From positions 1 to 7,448 of the forward strand of contig JAUHWJ010000075.1 of assembly GCA_030424705.1 (NCBI GenBank): a stretch of 7,448 nt of DNA, read 5' to 3'. Shown here in pieces: positions 1-5,773 of the stretch (the first letter of the stretch is position 1; the number at the start of each line of letters is the position of its first letter). Made by a program: the position numbers and the translations under genes. Below the pieces are notes generated by a model. The model was given only the letters and a program-made list of their open reading frames with translations. It did no database searches and had not been told where the DNA came from. This stretch comes from Alphaproteobacteria bacterium (GTDB taxonomy: Bacteria > Pseudomonadota > Alphaproteobacteria > Rhodobacterales > Rhodobacteraceae).

Positions 1-352
1 GCTCAGGCATCCCGGCCGTCCTGTCGTTTGCCTCGTCGGAGATGGCGGCCTGCTGATGACGGGAGCGGAACTCGCGGTCGCGCGTGAGCGGCGTCTGCCT
101 CTCAAGGTGATCGTCTCCGAAAATGGAGCCTATGGCTCGATCCGCCTTCATCAGGAGCGCCTCTATCCCGGGCGCGTCGCCGGAACCGGCTTCGTCAACC
201 CGGATATCGAGGCGTTGGGGCGCGCCTTCGGCCTTGAGACGACGCGTTTCGGGCGGCCTGAAGATCTTGAAGGCATGCGGGAAATCCTCATGCGCGACAC
301 GGCGCAAATGATGGTCGTCTCTTCGAGCCTCTCAGCCGCGTCCGGCGGCTAG
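1..352 (+). CDS. C-terminal part of a ThDP-dependent enzyme, acetolactate synthase-like (5' truncated)
   Basis: The reading frame is open from base 2 and ends with TAG at 350-352. The start codon lies outside the window, so the ATG at 56 is internal. The visible 116 codons match the C-terminal ThDP-binding domain of the acetolactate synthase/benzoylformate decarboxylase superfamily. The GDG motif lies at visible residues 13-15, and 26 residues later comes the Asn of SENGAYG (N41). Together these form the Mg-diphosphate binding signature, with D14 and N41 the expected metal ligands. The following segment (RLHQERLYPGR, then NPD and ALGRAFG) is typical of acetolactate synthase-like enzymes of uncertain substrate common in proteobacteria. 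Such enzymes act in the cytosol on 2-keto acids, but the substrate cannot be told from this domain. No functional link to the operon downstream is visible, because a 514-base gap separates them. Confidence 0.88.
   Translation, partial: LRHPGRPVVCLVGDGGLLMTGAELAVARERRLPLKVIVSENGAYGSIRLHQERLYPGRVAGTGFVNPDIEALGRAFGLETTRFGRPEDLEGMREILMRDTAQMMVVSSSLSAASGG
334..350 (+). terminator. Hairpin over the stop codon of the ThDP enzyme gene, weak terminator candidate
   Basis: AGCCGC (334-339) and GCGGCT (345-350) form a 6-bp perfect stem around a 5-base loop. The stem overlaps the last codons and the first base of the TAG stop. It is followed by AGATCGGTTCTT, which is only mildly T-rich, so this is not a textbook intrinsic terminator. 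It is the only stem near the gene end that I could find. Confidence 0.25.
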
Positions 353-708
353 ATCGGTTCTTGCGCGCGCAGACCTGCCCGATGTTCGCCAGGGAGATCC
401 GAGTGCGGAATTTTCAGAGGCTGCGTTCGAGCCAACTGGGCGGCTGCCCTGTCTGAATACTATTATAAATCAGAGCCTTAGACGGCGGAAAATGTGAGAG
501 CCCAGTCTCTGCCCCTCAGCCAACCACTCCCGCTTCGGATACACCCGGCAAATAGTCGGGAATTCGCCTCAACCAACGGGGGTTCCTGGTAGCGTCCGCC
601 AACGCCGAGACGCCGTTCGGGCCGCACACGCGGTTTGGCTCCGGCCCGGTCTCCAGTCAGCGTTCTCGGGGCTGACGGCTTCACGGAAAGGAATACGCTG
701 GTCGAAAC

Positions 709-741
709 TTGAGAAACGGTCTTGTTATCGTTTGAGACCGT
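709..741. promoter_or_regulatory. Operator-like segment with direct and inverted repeats
   Basis: TTGAGA occurs twice, at 709-714 and 732-737, with a 23-base period. Overlapping them is a perfect 7-bp inverted repeat, ACGGTCT (716-722) and AGACCGT (735-741), with 12 bases between the arms. The segment ends about 125 bases before the MoxR start and is AT-richer than its surroundings. This arrangement fits a regulator-binding site or promoter region for the operon, but the regulator is unknown and the match to any known operator is not established. The inverted repeat is not followed by a T-run, so a terminator is unlikely. Confidence 0.3.
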
Positions 742-808
742 AGGCGTCGGCCGCACCTTCATCTCTGGTTAAAGTCCGGCAAGCCGAGCCGAGCAGCGCC
801 CGCCGTGT

Positions 809-863
809 CTACGCTCGCAGTGGCGAGAACGTAGCGCGGCGCGTGACGGGGTGATACGCTACG
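809..863 (+). promoter_or_regulatory. Leader with two mutually exclusive hairpins upstream of the MoxR start
   Basis: Stem A pairs CTACGCTCGC (809-818) with GCGAG (823-827) and CGTAG (830-834). That makes ten pairs with an AA bulge and a 4-base loop. Stem B pairs CGTAGCG (830-836) with CGCTACG (857-863), seven pairs around a 20-base loop, and ends three bases before the ATG at 867. Both stems need 830-834, so they cannot coexist. Stem B would bury the ribosome-binding zone and stem A would free it. This is the geometry of an attenuator or translational switch. The stems are short and GC-rich sequence produces such pairs by chance, so this is a candidate only. Confidence 0.33.
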
Positions 864-866
864 TCC

Positions 867-1877
867 ATGAACATCTCGCAACCGCCCGTTGAACAAGAGG
901 CGCGAGACGCGCCCTACGCCCGGTTCGCCAAGCTTTTCTGCGACCTTCGCCGCGAGGTGATTGGGCAGGAGGCGGCGGTCGAACATCTTCTTGTAGCGCT
1001 GCTGGCGGACGGTCACGTCCTCCTCGAAGGGGCGCCGGGCCTCGCGAAGACGAGACTCGCCCGCCTTCTCGCGGAGGAGATCGATGGTCGATTCGCCCGC
1101 ATCCAGTTCACGCCGGACCTCATGCCCGCCGATCTCGTCGGCGGCATGATCTGGCGGCCGGAAGACCGTCGCTTCGAATTCCGCCGCGGCCCGATCTTCG
1201 CCAATGTCGTCCTCGCCGACGAGATCAACCGCGCCCCGGCGAAGGTCCAGTCGGCGCTGCTCGAGGCGATGGAGGAGCGGCAGGTCACGGCAGGGGAGGA
1301 GACGCATGCGCTCGCAGCGCCCTTCTTCGTCGTCGCTACGCAGAACCCGATCGAGCATGACGGGACATGGGACCTGCCGCAGGCGCAGCTTGACCGGTTC
1401 CTGCTGAACATCGTCGTGGACTATCCTGAAGCGGAGGATGCGCGGCGCATCCTCGACCTCGGCCTCGCCGAAAGCCGAAGCGCGCTGGAGGGCGCAGGCG
1501 GGCGCGCGGGCGGGCGGCTCTCTCCGGACGAGCTTGCGGCGGCGCGCCGGGCTGTCGCCGCCGTCCATATCTCGGACCTTGCGCGCGATTACGTGATCCG
1601 CCTCGTCGCGGCGACGCGGGACGAGCCGGCGCCGATTCCCGGCGTCGGGGAGCGGCTGGCGCATGCGGTCTCTCCGCGCGGGGCGCTGGCTCTGGCGCGC
1701 GCGGCGCAGGCGCGCGCTTGGCTCCACGGGCGCGATCATGTTCTGCCCGAGGACATCCGAACCGTCGCGCCGGACGCGCTCCGCCACCGCATTGGCCTCA
1801 CCCGGCGCGCGGAGGCTGACGGCGTGACCGCAGACGATGTCGTCACTGCGTTGCTCCGGCAGGTCGATGCGCTCTGA
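867..1877 (+). CDS. MoxR-family AAA+ ATPase
   Basis: This 336-residue protein has the full MoxR signature. The Walker A motif is GAPGLAKT at 55-62, and Walker B is VVLADEI with D118 and E119. Sensor 1 is ATQNP at 157-161, preceding the family segment GTWDLPQAQLDRF, and SPRG lies at 269-272 in the C-terminal lid (sensor 2). Length is normal for the family. MoxR proteins are cytosolic hexameric ATPases that partner with vWA proteins to remodel or load metal into target enzymes. The operon here supplies such partners. The ATG at 867 is fixed: an in-frame TGA lies at 852-854 and no other start precedes the conserved region. No good Shine-Dalgarno sequence is visible in 855-866, which makes the hairpins just upstream relevant to control. 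The last 11 bases overlap the DUF58 gene. Family assignment is firm; the substrate is unknown. Confidence 0.95.
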   Translation: MNISQPPVEQEARDAPYARFAKLFCDLRREVIGQEAAVEHLLVALLADGHVLLEGAPGLAKTRLARLLAEEIDGRFARIQFTPDLMPADLVGGMIWRPEDRRFEFRRGPIFANVVLADEINRAPAKVQSALLEAMEERQVTAGEETHALAAPFFVVATQNPIEHDGTWDLPQAQLDRFLLNIVVDYPEAEDARRILDLGLAESRSALEGAGGRAGGRLSPDELAAARRAVAAVHISDLARDYVIRLVAATRDEPAPIPGVGERLAHAVSPRGALALARAAQARAWLHGRDHVLPEDIRTVAPDALRHRIGLTRRAEADGVTADDVVTALLRQVDAL

Positions 1878-2757
1878 AGCCGGGGCTGACGCCACACGAA
1901 CGGCGACGGCGCTCGGCCTTGACGAATTGCTGGCGATGAAGCCGCTCCGCGCCCCTGCGCGGAGGGAGCGGGGCGGGCGTGGGACGGGCGGCGCACGGCC
2001 CGGGATCGGGCGCGCGGAGAGCCTCGATTTCGACGGCGTGAGCCCCTACGCGCCCGGCGACGATGTGCGGCGGATCGACTGGCGCGCCTCCGCTCGCACC
2101 GGCGGGACGGAGATGCGCCGCTTCGCCGCCGAGAGTCATGCAGCGAGGATGATCGTGCTCGACCTGCGCCGGGAACTCTATTTCGGCCTCTCGGAGCGGT
2201 TCCTCGCCAAGAGCGCCGCGCTCACCGCCGCGCGGCTCGCTTGGGAGTCGGAGGCCCTGGGCGAGCCCATCGGGCTCGTCGCACCGGGGATCGGGCCGGA
2301 GCCGCCGCGGCGGGGGCGGCGGGCCGTCGCCCGGCTGCTGGCGCGGGTGGCGGAGGCTTACGAAGCGGCGCGACAAGGGGCGGAGGCAGACCCTGCGGCG
2401 TTGCTGGCGCAAGCCGCGGAGATGCTGAAAGCACGGGACGAGATCCACATGATCGGGGATTTCGAGGCAGAGGCGCCCGCCCTCGACGAGACGGCGCGGC
2501 GGCTTTCAGCGCGGCTGCGGCTTTTCGCATGGGTGGTGGAGGACAGGGCGCTGTTCGCCCCGGCGCCGGCGGGCCGCTATCCCCTCGCGGCGCCGGGCGG
2601 TGCGCGCCTGTCGATCTTTCTCGGGCGTGCCGCCGCTCTCAGGGCGCCGGAGGCCGCCGCGCAGCGGAGCGCGGCGAGGCGGGAGCGGCTGACCTCCGCA
2701 GGCTGGGAGCCCGGCGCGGCGCTCGACCTTCTGCCCAGGGCGGAGGTCGGCGCGTGA
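1867..2757 (+). CDS. DUF58 domain protein (MxaS/YeaD2-like), degenerate vWA metal site
   Basis: This 296-residue cytosolic protein carries the DUF58 core at about residues 59-72, with YAPGDDVRRIDW followed by SART and RRFAAE. A degenerate vWA-like fold follows from about residue 94 (MIVLDLRREL). In many relatives this strand ends in a D-x-S-x-S-type metal motif; here D99 is kept but the serines are replaced by R, E and L. The later LAKSAALTAARLAW stretch is also typical. DUF58 proteins are nearly always encoded next to MoxR ATPases and are thought to be adaptors, as MxaS is in methanol dehydrogenase maturation. I chose ATG 1867, inside the end of the MoxR gene, because it has AGG just upstream and a coupling overlap of 11 bases. 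ATG 1837 would add ten unconserved residues. No membrane segment is apparent. Confidence 0.88.
   Translation: MRSEAGADATRTATALGLDELLAMKPLRAPARRERGGRGTGGARPGIGRAESLDFDGVSPYAPGDDVRRIDWRASARTGGTEMRRFAAESHAARMIVLDLRRELYFGLSERFLAKSAALTAARLAWESEALGEPIGLVAPGIGPEPPRRGRRAVARLLARVAEAYEAARQGAEADPAALLAQAAEMLKARDEIHMIGDFEAEAPALDETARRLSARLRLFAWVVEDRALFAPAPAGRYPLAAPGGARLSIFLGRAAALRAPEAAAQRSAARRERLTSAGWEPGAALDLLPRAEVGA
2742..2746 (+). promoter_or_regulatory. Ribosome binding site fixing the GTG start of the DUF4381-like gene
   Basis: GGAGG lies 7 bases before GTG 2754, within the last codons of the DUF58 gene. It supports the GTG start that overlaps the DUF58 stop as GTGA. The frame stays open far upstream, but that part is only an out-of-frame reading of the DUF58 gene. 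Confidence 0.65.
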
Positions 2758-3131
2758 CGCCGGAGGAAATCCTTCTTGAGTTGCGGGACATCCACCTGCC
2801 CGCCGACACAGTCGGCGCAGCGCCGTCTCCGCCGCTCGCGCCCGAGCCATTCCTGCTTGCGTTCGCCCTCTTGGCCATCTGGATCGTCATCGCTCGCCGA
2901 AGGGCGACGCTATGGCGGAGGCAGGGGCGCGCCCGACTGGCGGCGCTGAAGCGGGAGCCGTGCGAAGCGCGCGCCTTCGAAGGGATGACGGACCTCGCGG
3001 CGGTGCTCGCCCGCTCCGCGCGCGCGGGGCCAGCCCCGGCCGTCGCGCATCTTCCGCCGGAAAAGATCGGCCCCGGCGAATGCGCAGCGCTCCGCGCGCA
3101 TCTTGCGAAAGCGCTAGGCGATGGCGATTGA
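2754..3131 (+). CDS. DUF4381-like small single-pass membrane protein
   Basis: This 125-residue protein opens with LRDIHLPAD (residues 10-18), the hallmark of DUF4381 proteins, followed by a Pro-rich stretch. One transmembrane segment follows at about 33-47. The strongly basic RRRATLWRRQGR comes next, which by the positive-inside rule puts the C-terminal 75 residues in the cytosol. DUF4381 genes typically sit between DUF58 and vWA genes in MoxR clusters, exactly as here. Their biochemical role is not known; a link between the cytosolic MoxR/DUF58 pair and the membrane vWA proteins is an inference from position and topology. The start is GTG with a GGAGG site 7 bases upstream, and the 4-base overlap with the DUF58 stop suggests coupled translation. 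The final 11 bases overlap the vWA gene. The family's usual Trp-rich segment after the motif is missing (AAPSPP instead). Confidence 0.8.
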   Translation: MTPEEILLELRDIHLPADTVGAAPSPPLAPEPFLLAFALLAIWIVIARRRATLWRRQGRARLAALKREPCEARAFEGMTDLAAVLARSARAGPAPAVAHLPPEKIGPGECAALRAHLAKALGDGD

Positions 3132-4089
3132 ACCGCTGGTATCCGCCCTCTTCGGGGGGGAGTTCGGCTTCCTGCGGCCGTGGGCGCTAGTACTCGCGCC
3201 GGCCCCGTTCGCGGCGCGGCTCCTGCTTCCGCCGTCGCCGGCGGGCGGCGCGCTGCCGGCGCCGCCCGGGATCGCGCGCTGGCTCTCCGCTTCGGGCGGC
3301 GGCGCAGGGCGCGGGCGGACCGGCTCGGCGTCGGCCCTCGCGGCCGCCGGGTGGCTCATGCTTCTCGTCGCGCTGGCCGGCCCGCATTTCCGCGGGCCGG
3401 AGCTGACCGTCCCGACAGGGCGGGACATGATTCTCGCGCTCGACATCTCGGCCAGCATGGCGGAGCGCGACATGGCCGGGCCCGAAGGCCCCGTCGCGCG
3501 CATCGACGCGGTGCGGGCGGCGGCGCGAGACCTCCTCTCAGGGCGGGAAGGGGACCGCGCGGCGCTGATCGGCTTCGCCACGGAGGCCTATCTCATCGCG
3601 CCCCTGACCCACGACCTCGCCGCCGCCACGTCGATGCTGGACGAGATGACAGTCGGCATGCCCGGCCGACGCACCGATCTGGGGCAGGCCATCGGCCTCG
3701 CGGTCCGCGCGCTGCGGGATGCGCCGGAAGGCGAGCGACTGCTCGTCCTGATGACGGACGGGGAGGCGAATGCAGGCGATCTGGCGGCGATGGATGCGGC
3801 GGCCCTTGCGGCGGAGGCGGGAATCCGGCTCCACCTAATCGGCTTCGCCGCCGGGCTGGAGCCGGATCGGCGCGCCGAACTGGTGGCCGTGGCAGACCGG
3901 GCAGGCGGCCGGTTCCATGAGGCGGCGGACCCGGAAGCGCTTCGCCGCGTGGCCGCGGCGGTCGCCGCACTCGAACCGGTCACGCCGCCCGAGGAGCGGC
4001 CGCGGCTCATCGAGGACCGGACCTCGCTCTTCGTCGTGGCGGCGCTCATCATCGCGGCTCTGGCGATCTGGCGGGAGCGGAGGGGATGA
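3121..4089 (+). CDS. vWA-domain membrane protein with intact MIDAS (BatA/MxaC-like)
   Basis: This 322-residue protein has two N-terminal hydrophobic segments (about 20-37 and 69-87), a vWA domain (about 102-285) and a C-terminal membrane segment (about 302-317) before RERRG. This is the BatA/BatB topology, and the basic tail implies that the vWA domain faces the periplasm. The metal-ion-dependent adhesion site is complete: DISAS at 108-112 (D108, S110, S112), T185 in RRTDLGQA, and D213 in MTDGE. It should therefore bind Mg or a similar ion and engage a partner protein. Bat and Mxa relatives act with MoxR ATPases, MxaC being needed for active methanol dehydrogenase. ATG 3121 overlaps the previous gene by 11 bases with only a weak AGG upstream, so coupled translation is likely. 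BatA-like versus MxaC-like cannot be settled without alignment. Confidence 0.92.
   Translation: MAIEPLVSALFGGEFGFLRPWALVLAPAPFAARLLLPPSPAGGALPAPPGIARWLSASGGGAGRGRTGSASALAAAGWLMLLVALAGPHFRGPELTVPTGRDMILALDISASMAERDMAGPEGPVARIDAVRAAARDLLSGREGDRAALIGFATEAYLIAPLTHDLAAATSMLDEMTVGMPGRRTDLGQAIGLAVRALRDAPEGERLLVLMTDGEANAGDLAAMDAAALAAEAGIRLHLIGFAAGLEPDRRAELVAVADRAGGRFHEAADPEALRRVAAAVAALEPVTPPEERPRLIEDRTSLFVVAALIIAALAIWRERRG
3377..3400 (+). repeat. 9-bp perfect inverted repeat inside the vWA gene
   Basis: CCGGCCCGC (3377-3385) and GCGGGCCGG (3392-3400) flank a 6-base loop, ATTTCC. It lies in the codons just after the second membrane segment. At this GC content it may be incidental to coding for Ala-Gly-Pro. 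Confidence 0.4.
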
Positions 4090-4952
4090 TGAGCTTCGCC
4101 GCGCCCGCCGCGCTCATCCTCCTACTGCCGCTCGCCGGCGGAACGGCCGCGTTCTGGCGGGCGGCGCGGCGCGGCTCCGGGCTTCTGCCAGGCGACTGGT
4201 CGCGGCTCGTCGCGCCGCCGCTCCGGGCTGCGGTCGCACGCACGGTCACGGGGCGGGACCGCTCGCGCATACTCGCCGCCGCCGCGGCGGCTTGCTGCCT
4301 CGTCGTCTCGCTCGCCGAGCCAAGGATCGAGCGCGCCGAAGGGAATGACTATACGAACCTCGCGGGGCGGGCGGTCGTGATCGACCTGCCGCCGGGCGCC
4401 GACGCCAGCGCACAAAAGCGGGCCGCCGCCTCCCTTCTCGCCTCCGCGCCGGACTTCCAGACCGCGCTCGTCGCCGTCTCGGCCGACGCCTTCGACGTGA
4501 CGCCGACGACCTTCGACCCGGCGCCGCTTCGCCGCTATCTCGACGCGCTGTCGCCCGACGTGATGCCCACCGCCGGACGCAACCCGCGCGCGGGCGTGAT
4601 GCAGGCGGAGGCGGCGCTGGACCGGGCCGGGATCGTCGTCGGGCAGGTCGTGCTCTTCGTCGCGGCGGAGCCTCCGCCGGAGTCGGGGCCACCGCCGGAG
4701 CTGCGGTCGGACCGGCCCCGCGTGATCGTCGCGCCCGCGGCCGAAGCCGAAGGCTGGACCGGAACAGCGCGGAGCTGGGGCGCGACGCTCGTGACCCCCG
4801 ACGAACTTGCCTCGGTTGAAGCGGCGCTCAGGAACGCGCGCGAGAACGCGCGCCGCCATGTGGATGCGGATACGGGCGCCTCTCTGGCGCCCTGGTTCAT
4901 CGGCCTCGCCATGCTCTTCTGGCTGGGCCTCTTCCGCCGCCGGAGCGCCTGA
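4086..4952 (+). CDS. vWA-like membrane protein lacking the MIDAS residues (BatB/MxaL-position)
   Basis: This 288-residue protein mirrors its neighbour in layout. Hydrophobic segments lie at about 5-24 and 61-78, followed by a globular region (about 92-255) and a last membrane helix at about 266-283 before RRRSA. The globular part begins with VVIDLPPGADAS at the position where a vWA domain has D-x-S-x-S. D100 remains but both serines are gone. The position of the second motif reads AGRNPRAG, without the usual Thr, and the third reads FVAAEPP instead of a T-D-G motif. The fold is probably kept without metal binding, which suggests a structural partner of the intact vWA protein. Two ATGs (4086 and 4089) are possible; GGAGG at 4079-4083 is 2 or 5 bases away, favouring 4089 slightly. 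The gene overlaps its upstream neighbour by 4 bases. Membership in the vWA fold is inferred from topology and position. Confidence 0.75.
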   Translation: MMSFAAPAALILLLPLAGGTAAFWRAARRGSGLLPGDWSRLVAPPLRAAVARTVTGRDRSRILAAAAAACCLVVSLAEPRIERAEGNDYTNLAGRAVVIDLPPGADASAQKRAAASLLASAPDFQTALVAVSADAFDVTPTTFDPAPLRRYLDALSPDVMPTAGRNPRAGVMQAEAALDRAGIVVGQVVLFVAAEPPPESGPPPELRSDRPRVIVAPAAEAEGWTGTARSWGATLVTPDELASVEAALRNARENARRHVDADTGASLAPWFIGLAMLFWLGLFRRRSA

Positions 4953-5773
4953 TGGTCGCCCGCACCATCGCCGTTCTAGGGATTCTAGCCGTGGCGGCGG
5001 CGGCGTCATGGCTCCTCCCACGCCTGAGCGCCCCGCCCGACCGGCAGAGCCTCGCGCGCCAGATGCTGGAAAAGGGGCGGTTCGAGGACGCCGCGGCGCT
5101 CTTCGACACACCCGCCTGGCGCGGCGTCGCGGAACATCGCGCCGGGAGGCACCTCAGGGCCGTCGGCTCCTTTCTCGAGGAGGAGACGCCGGAGACGATC
5201 TATGACGCCGGCGTCGCCTATGCGCGCCTCCATGAATGGGGCGCGGCGCGCGCCGCCTTCCAGAAGACGCTGCGCCTCGACCCCGGCCATGAGGACGCGC
5301 GGCATAACCTCGCCGTGATCGAGCGGGCGGAGGCGGCGGAACGGAGGCTGCGCGCGGAGGCCGCCGCGACAGAGGAGCGGGCGGGATGGGAGAACGGCGA
5401 TCTGCGGACGGTGGACGCCCCTGGCCCCGCCGAAGGCGAGGAACGGGCAGGCGCGGCCCGCTCCGGCGAGATGAAGGCGGCGGAGGCCGAGAGCGACGCG
5501 GCCGGCCGCAGCGAGGAACAGGGTGCATCGGGCGCGGCGCCACGGGCCGCGGAGCCGCGCGGCGGCCCGGCGGGCGGCGCGGCGGACGTCGACGCGCCGC
5601 CGCTCGAAGGCCTCTCCGCCGCCTCGCTGTCTCTCAGGCGAGAAAGCGCTCAGGCGGCGGAGATTCTCCTGCGCCGGATCGTGGATGATCCGGAGCGCGC
5701 ACTCCGGGCGCGGCTCCGCGCGGCGTATGAGCGGCGACTGGATAGAGAGGGCGCGGCATGCGCTGGCTGCTGA
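4952..5773 (+). CDS. TPR-containing membrane-anchored protein of the Bat type
   Basis: This 273-residue protein has an N-terminal anchor (about 4-23) and then TPR-like helices: LARQMLEKGRFEDAAALF (34-51) followed by a second unit through YDAGVAYARLHEWGAARAAF and LRLDPGHEDARHNL. An Ala/Glu/Gly-rich linker, probably disordered, spans about 125-220. The tail holds RRIVDDPERALRARL (241-255), resembling the conserved DDP motif near the C-terminus of TPR regions in BatB/BatC-type proteins. The protein most likely sits on the periplasmic face of the inner membrane and scaffolds the vWA and BatD proteins (inference). GGAG at 4942-4945, six bases before the ATG, supports the start. TGATG joins it to the previous gene. 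Its last 16 bases overlap the BatD-like gene, so the end (EGAACAGC, with two cysteines) is written in the same bases as the BatD signal-peptide start. Confidence 0.85.
   Translation: MVARTIAVLGILAVAAAASWLLPRLSAPPDRQSLARQMLEKGRFEDAAALFDTPAWRGVAEHRAGRHLRAVGSFLEEETPETIYDAGVAYARLHEWGAARAAFQKTLRLDPGHEDARHNLAVIERAEAAERRLRAEAAATEERAGWENGDLRTVDAPGPAEGEERAGAARSGEMKAAEAESDAAGRSEEQGASGAAPRAAEPRGGPAGGAADVDAPPLEGLSAASLSLRRESAQAAEILLRRIVDDPERALRARLRAAYERRLDREGAACAGC
5744..5750 (+). promoter_or_regulatory. Ribosome binding site of the BatD-like gene
   Basis: AGAGAGG ends 7 bases before ATG 5758, inside the final codons of the TPR gene. It supports a start that overlaps the TPR gene by 16 bases and sits directly before a clear signal peptide. 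Confidence 0.6.

Larger units (their letters stand above)
353..866. other. 514-base intergenic region, lower GC, no supported gene
   Basis: This stretch separates the ThDP enzyme from the MoxR operon. By hand count, three lines within it (421-600) are about 58% GC, clearly below the operon, so it does not look like decayed operon sequence. No reading frame on either strand resembles a known protein. A 94-codon open frame on the minus strand (478-762) has no recognisable motif. The region holds an AT-rich patch at 456-470, a repeat-rich operator-like segment at 709-741, and a hairpin pair at 809-863 just before the moxR-like start. The operon promoter is expected here, but I could not assign a -35/-10 pair with normal spacing. 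Confidence 0.6.

Noticed and set aside
470..545. tRNA-like look on the minus strand (a stretch resembling a D-loop and anticodon arm)
   Set aside because: No acceptor stem, no D-stem pairing and no TTCGA-type T-loop could be found in register.
478..762. 94-codon open frame on the minus strand in the intergenic region
   Set aside because: It has no recognisable motif, and the single region gives no independent support for coding. It is kept only as a remote possibility of a small or decayed gene.
759..1895. 378-codon open frame on the minus strand opposite the MoxR gene
   Set aside because: It mirrors a certain MoxR ATPase, is Arg-rich with no recognisable domain, and is expected from the GC-rich third positions of the real gene.
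2241..2753. Upstream extension of the DUF4381-like frame
   Set aside because: This is a Gly/Arg-rich out-of-frame reading of the DUF58 gene. The GTG at 2754 with GGAGG and the family motif eight codons later give the real start.
4122..5111. 329-codon open frame on the minus strand opposite the vWA-like gene
   Set aside because: It has a low-complexity Arg/Gly/Pro composition, no start-site signal, and lies over a well-placed operon gene.
5665..5695. Imperfect inverted repeat around GGATC...GATCC in the TPR gene
   Set aside because: It is short, interrupted, and explained by the codons of the conserved RRIVDDP segment.
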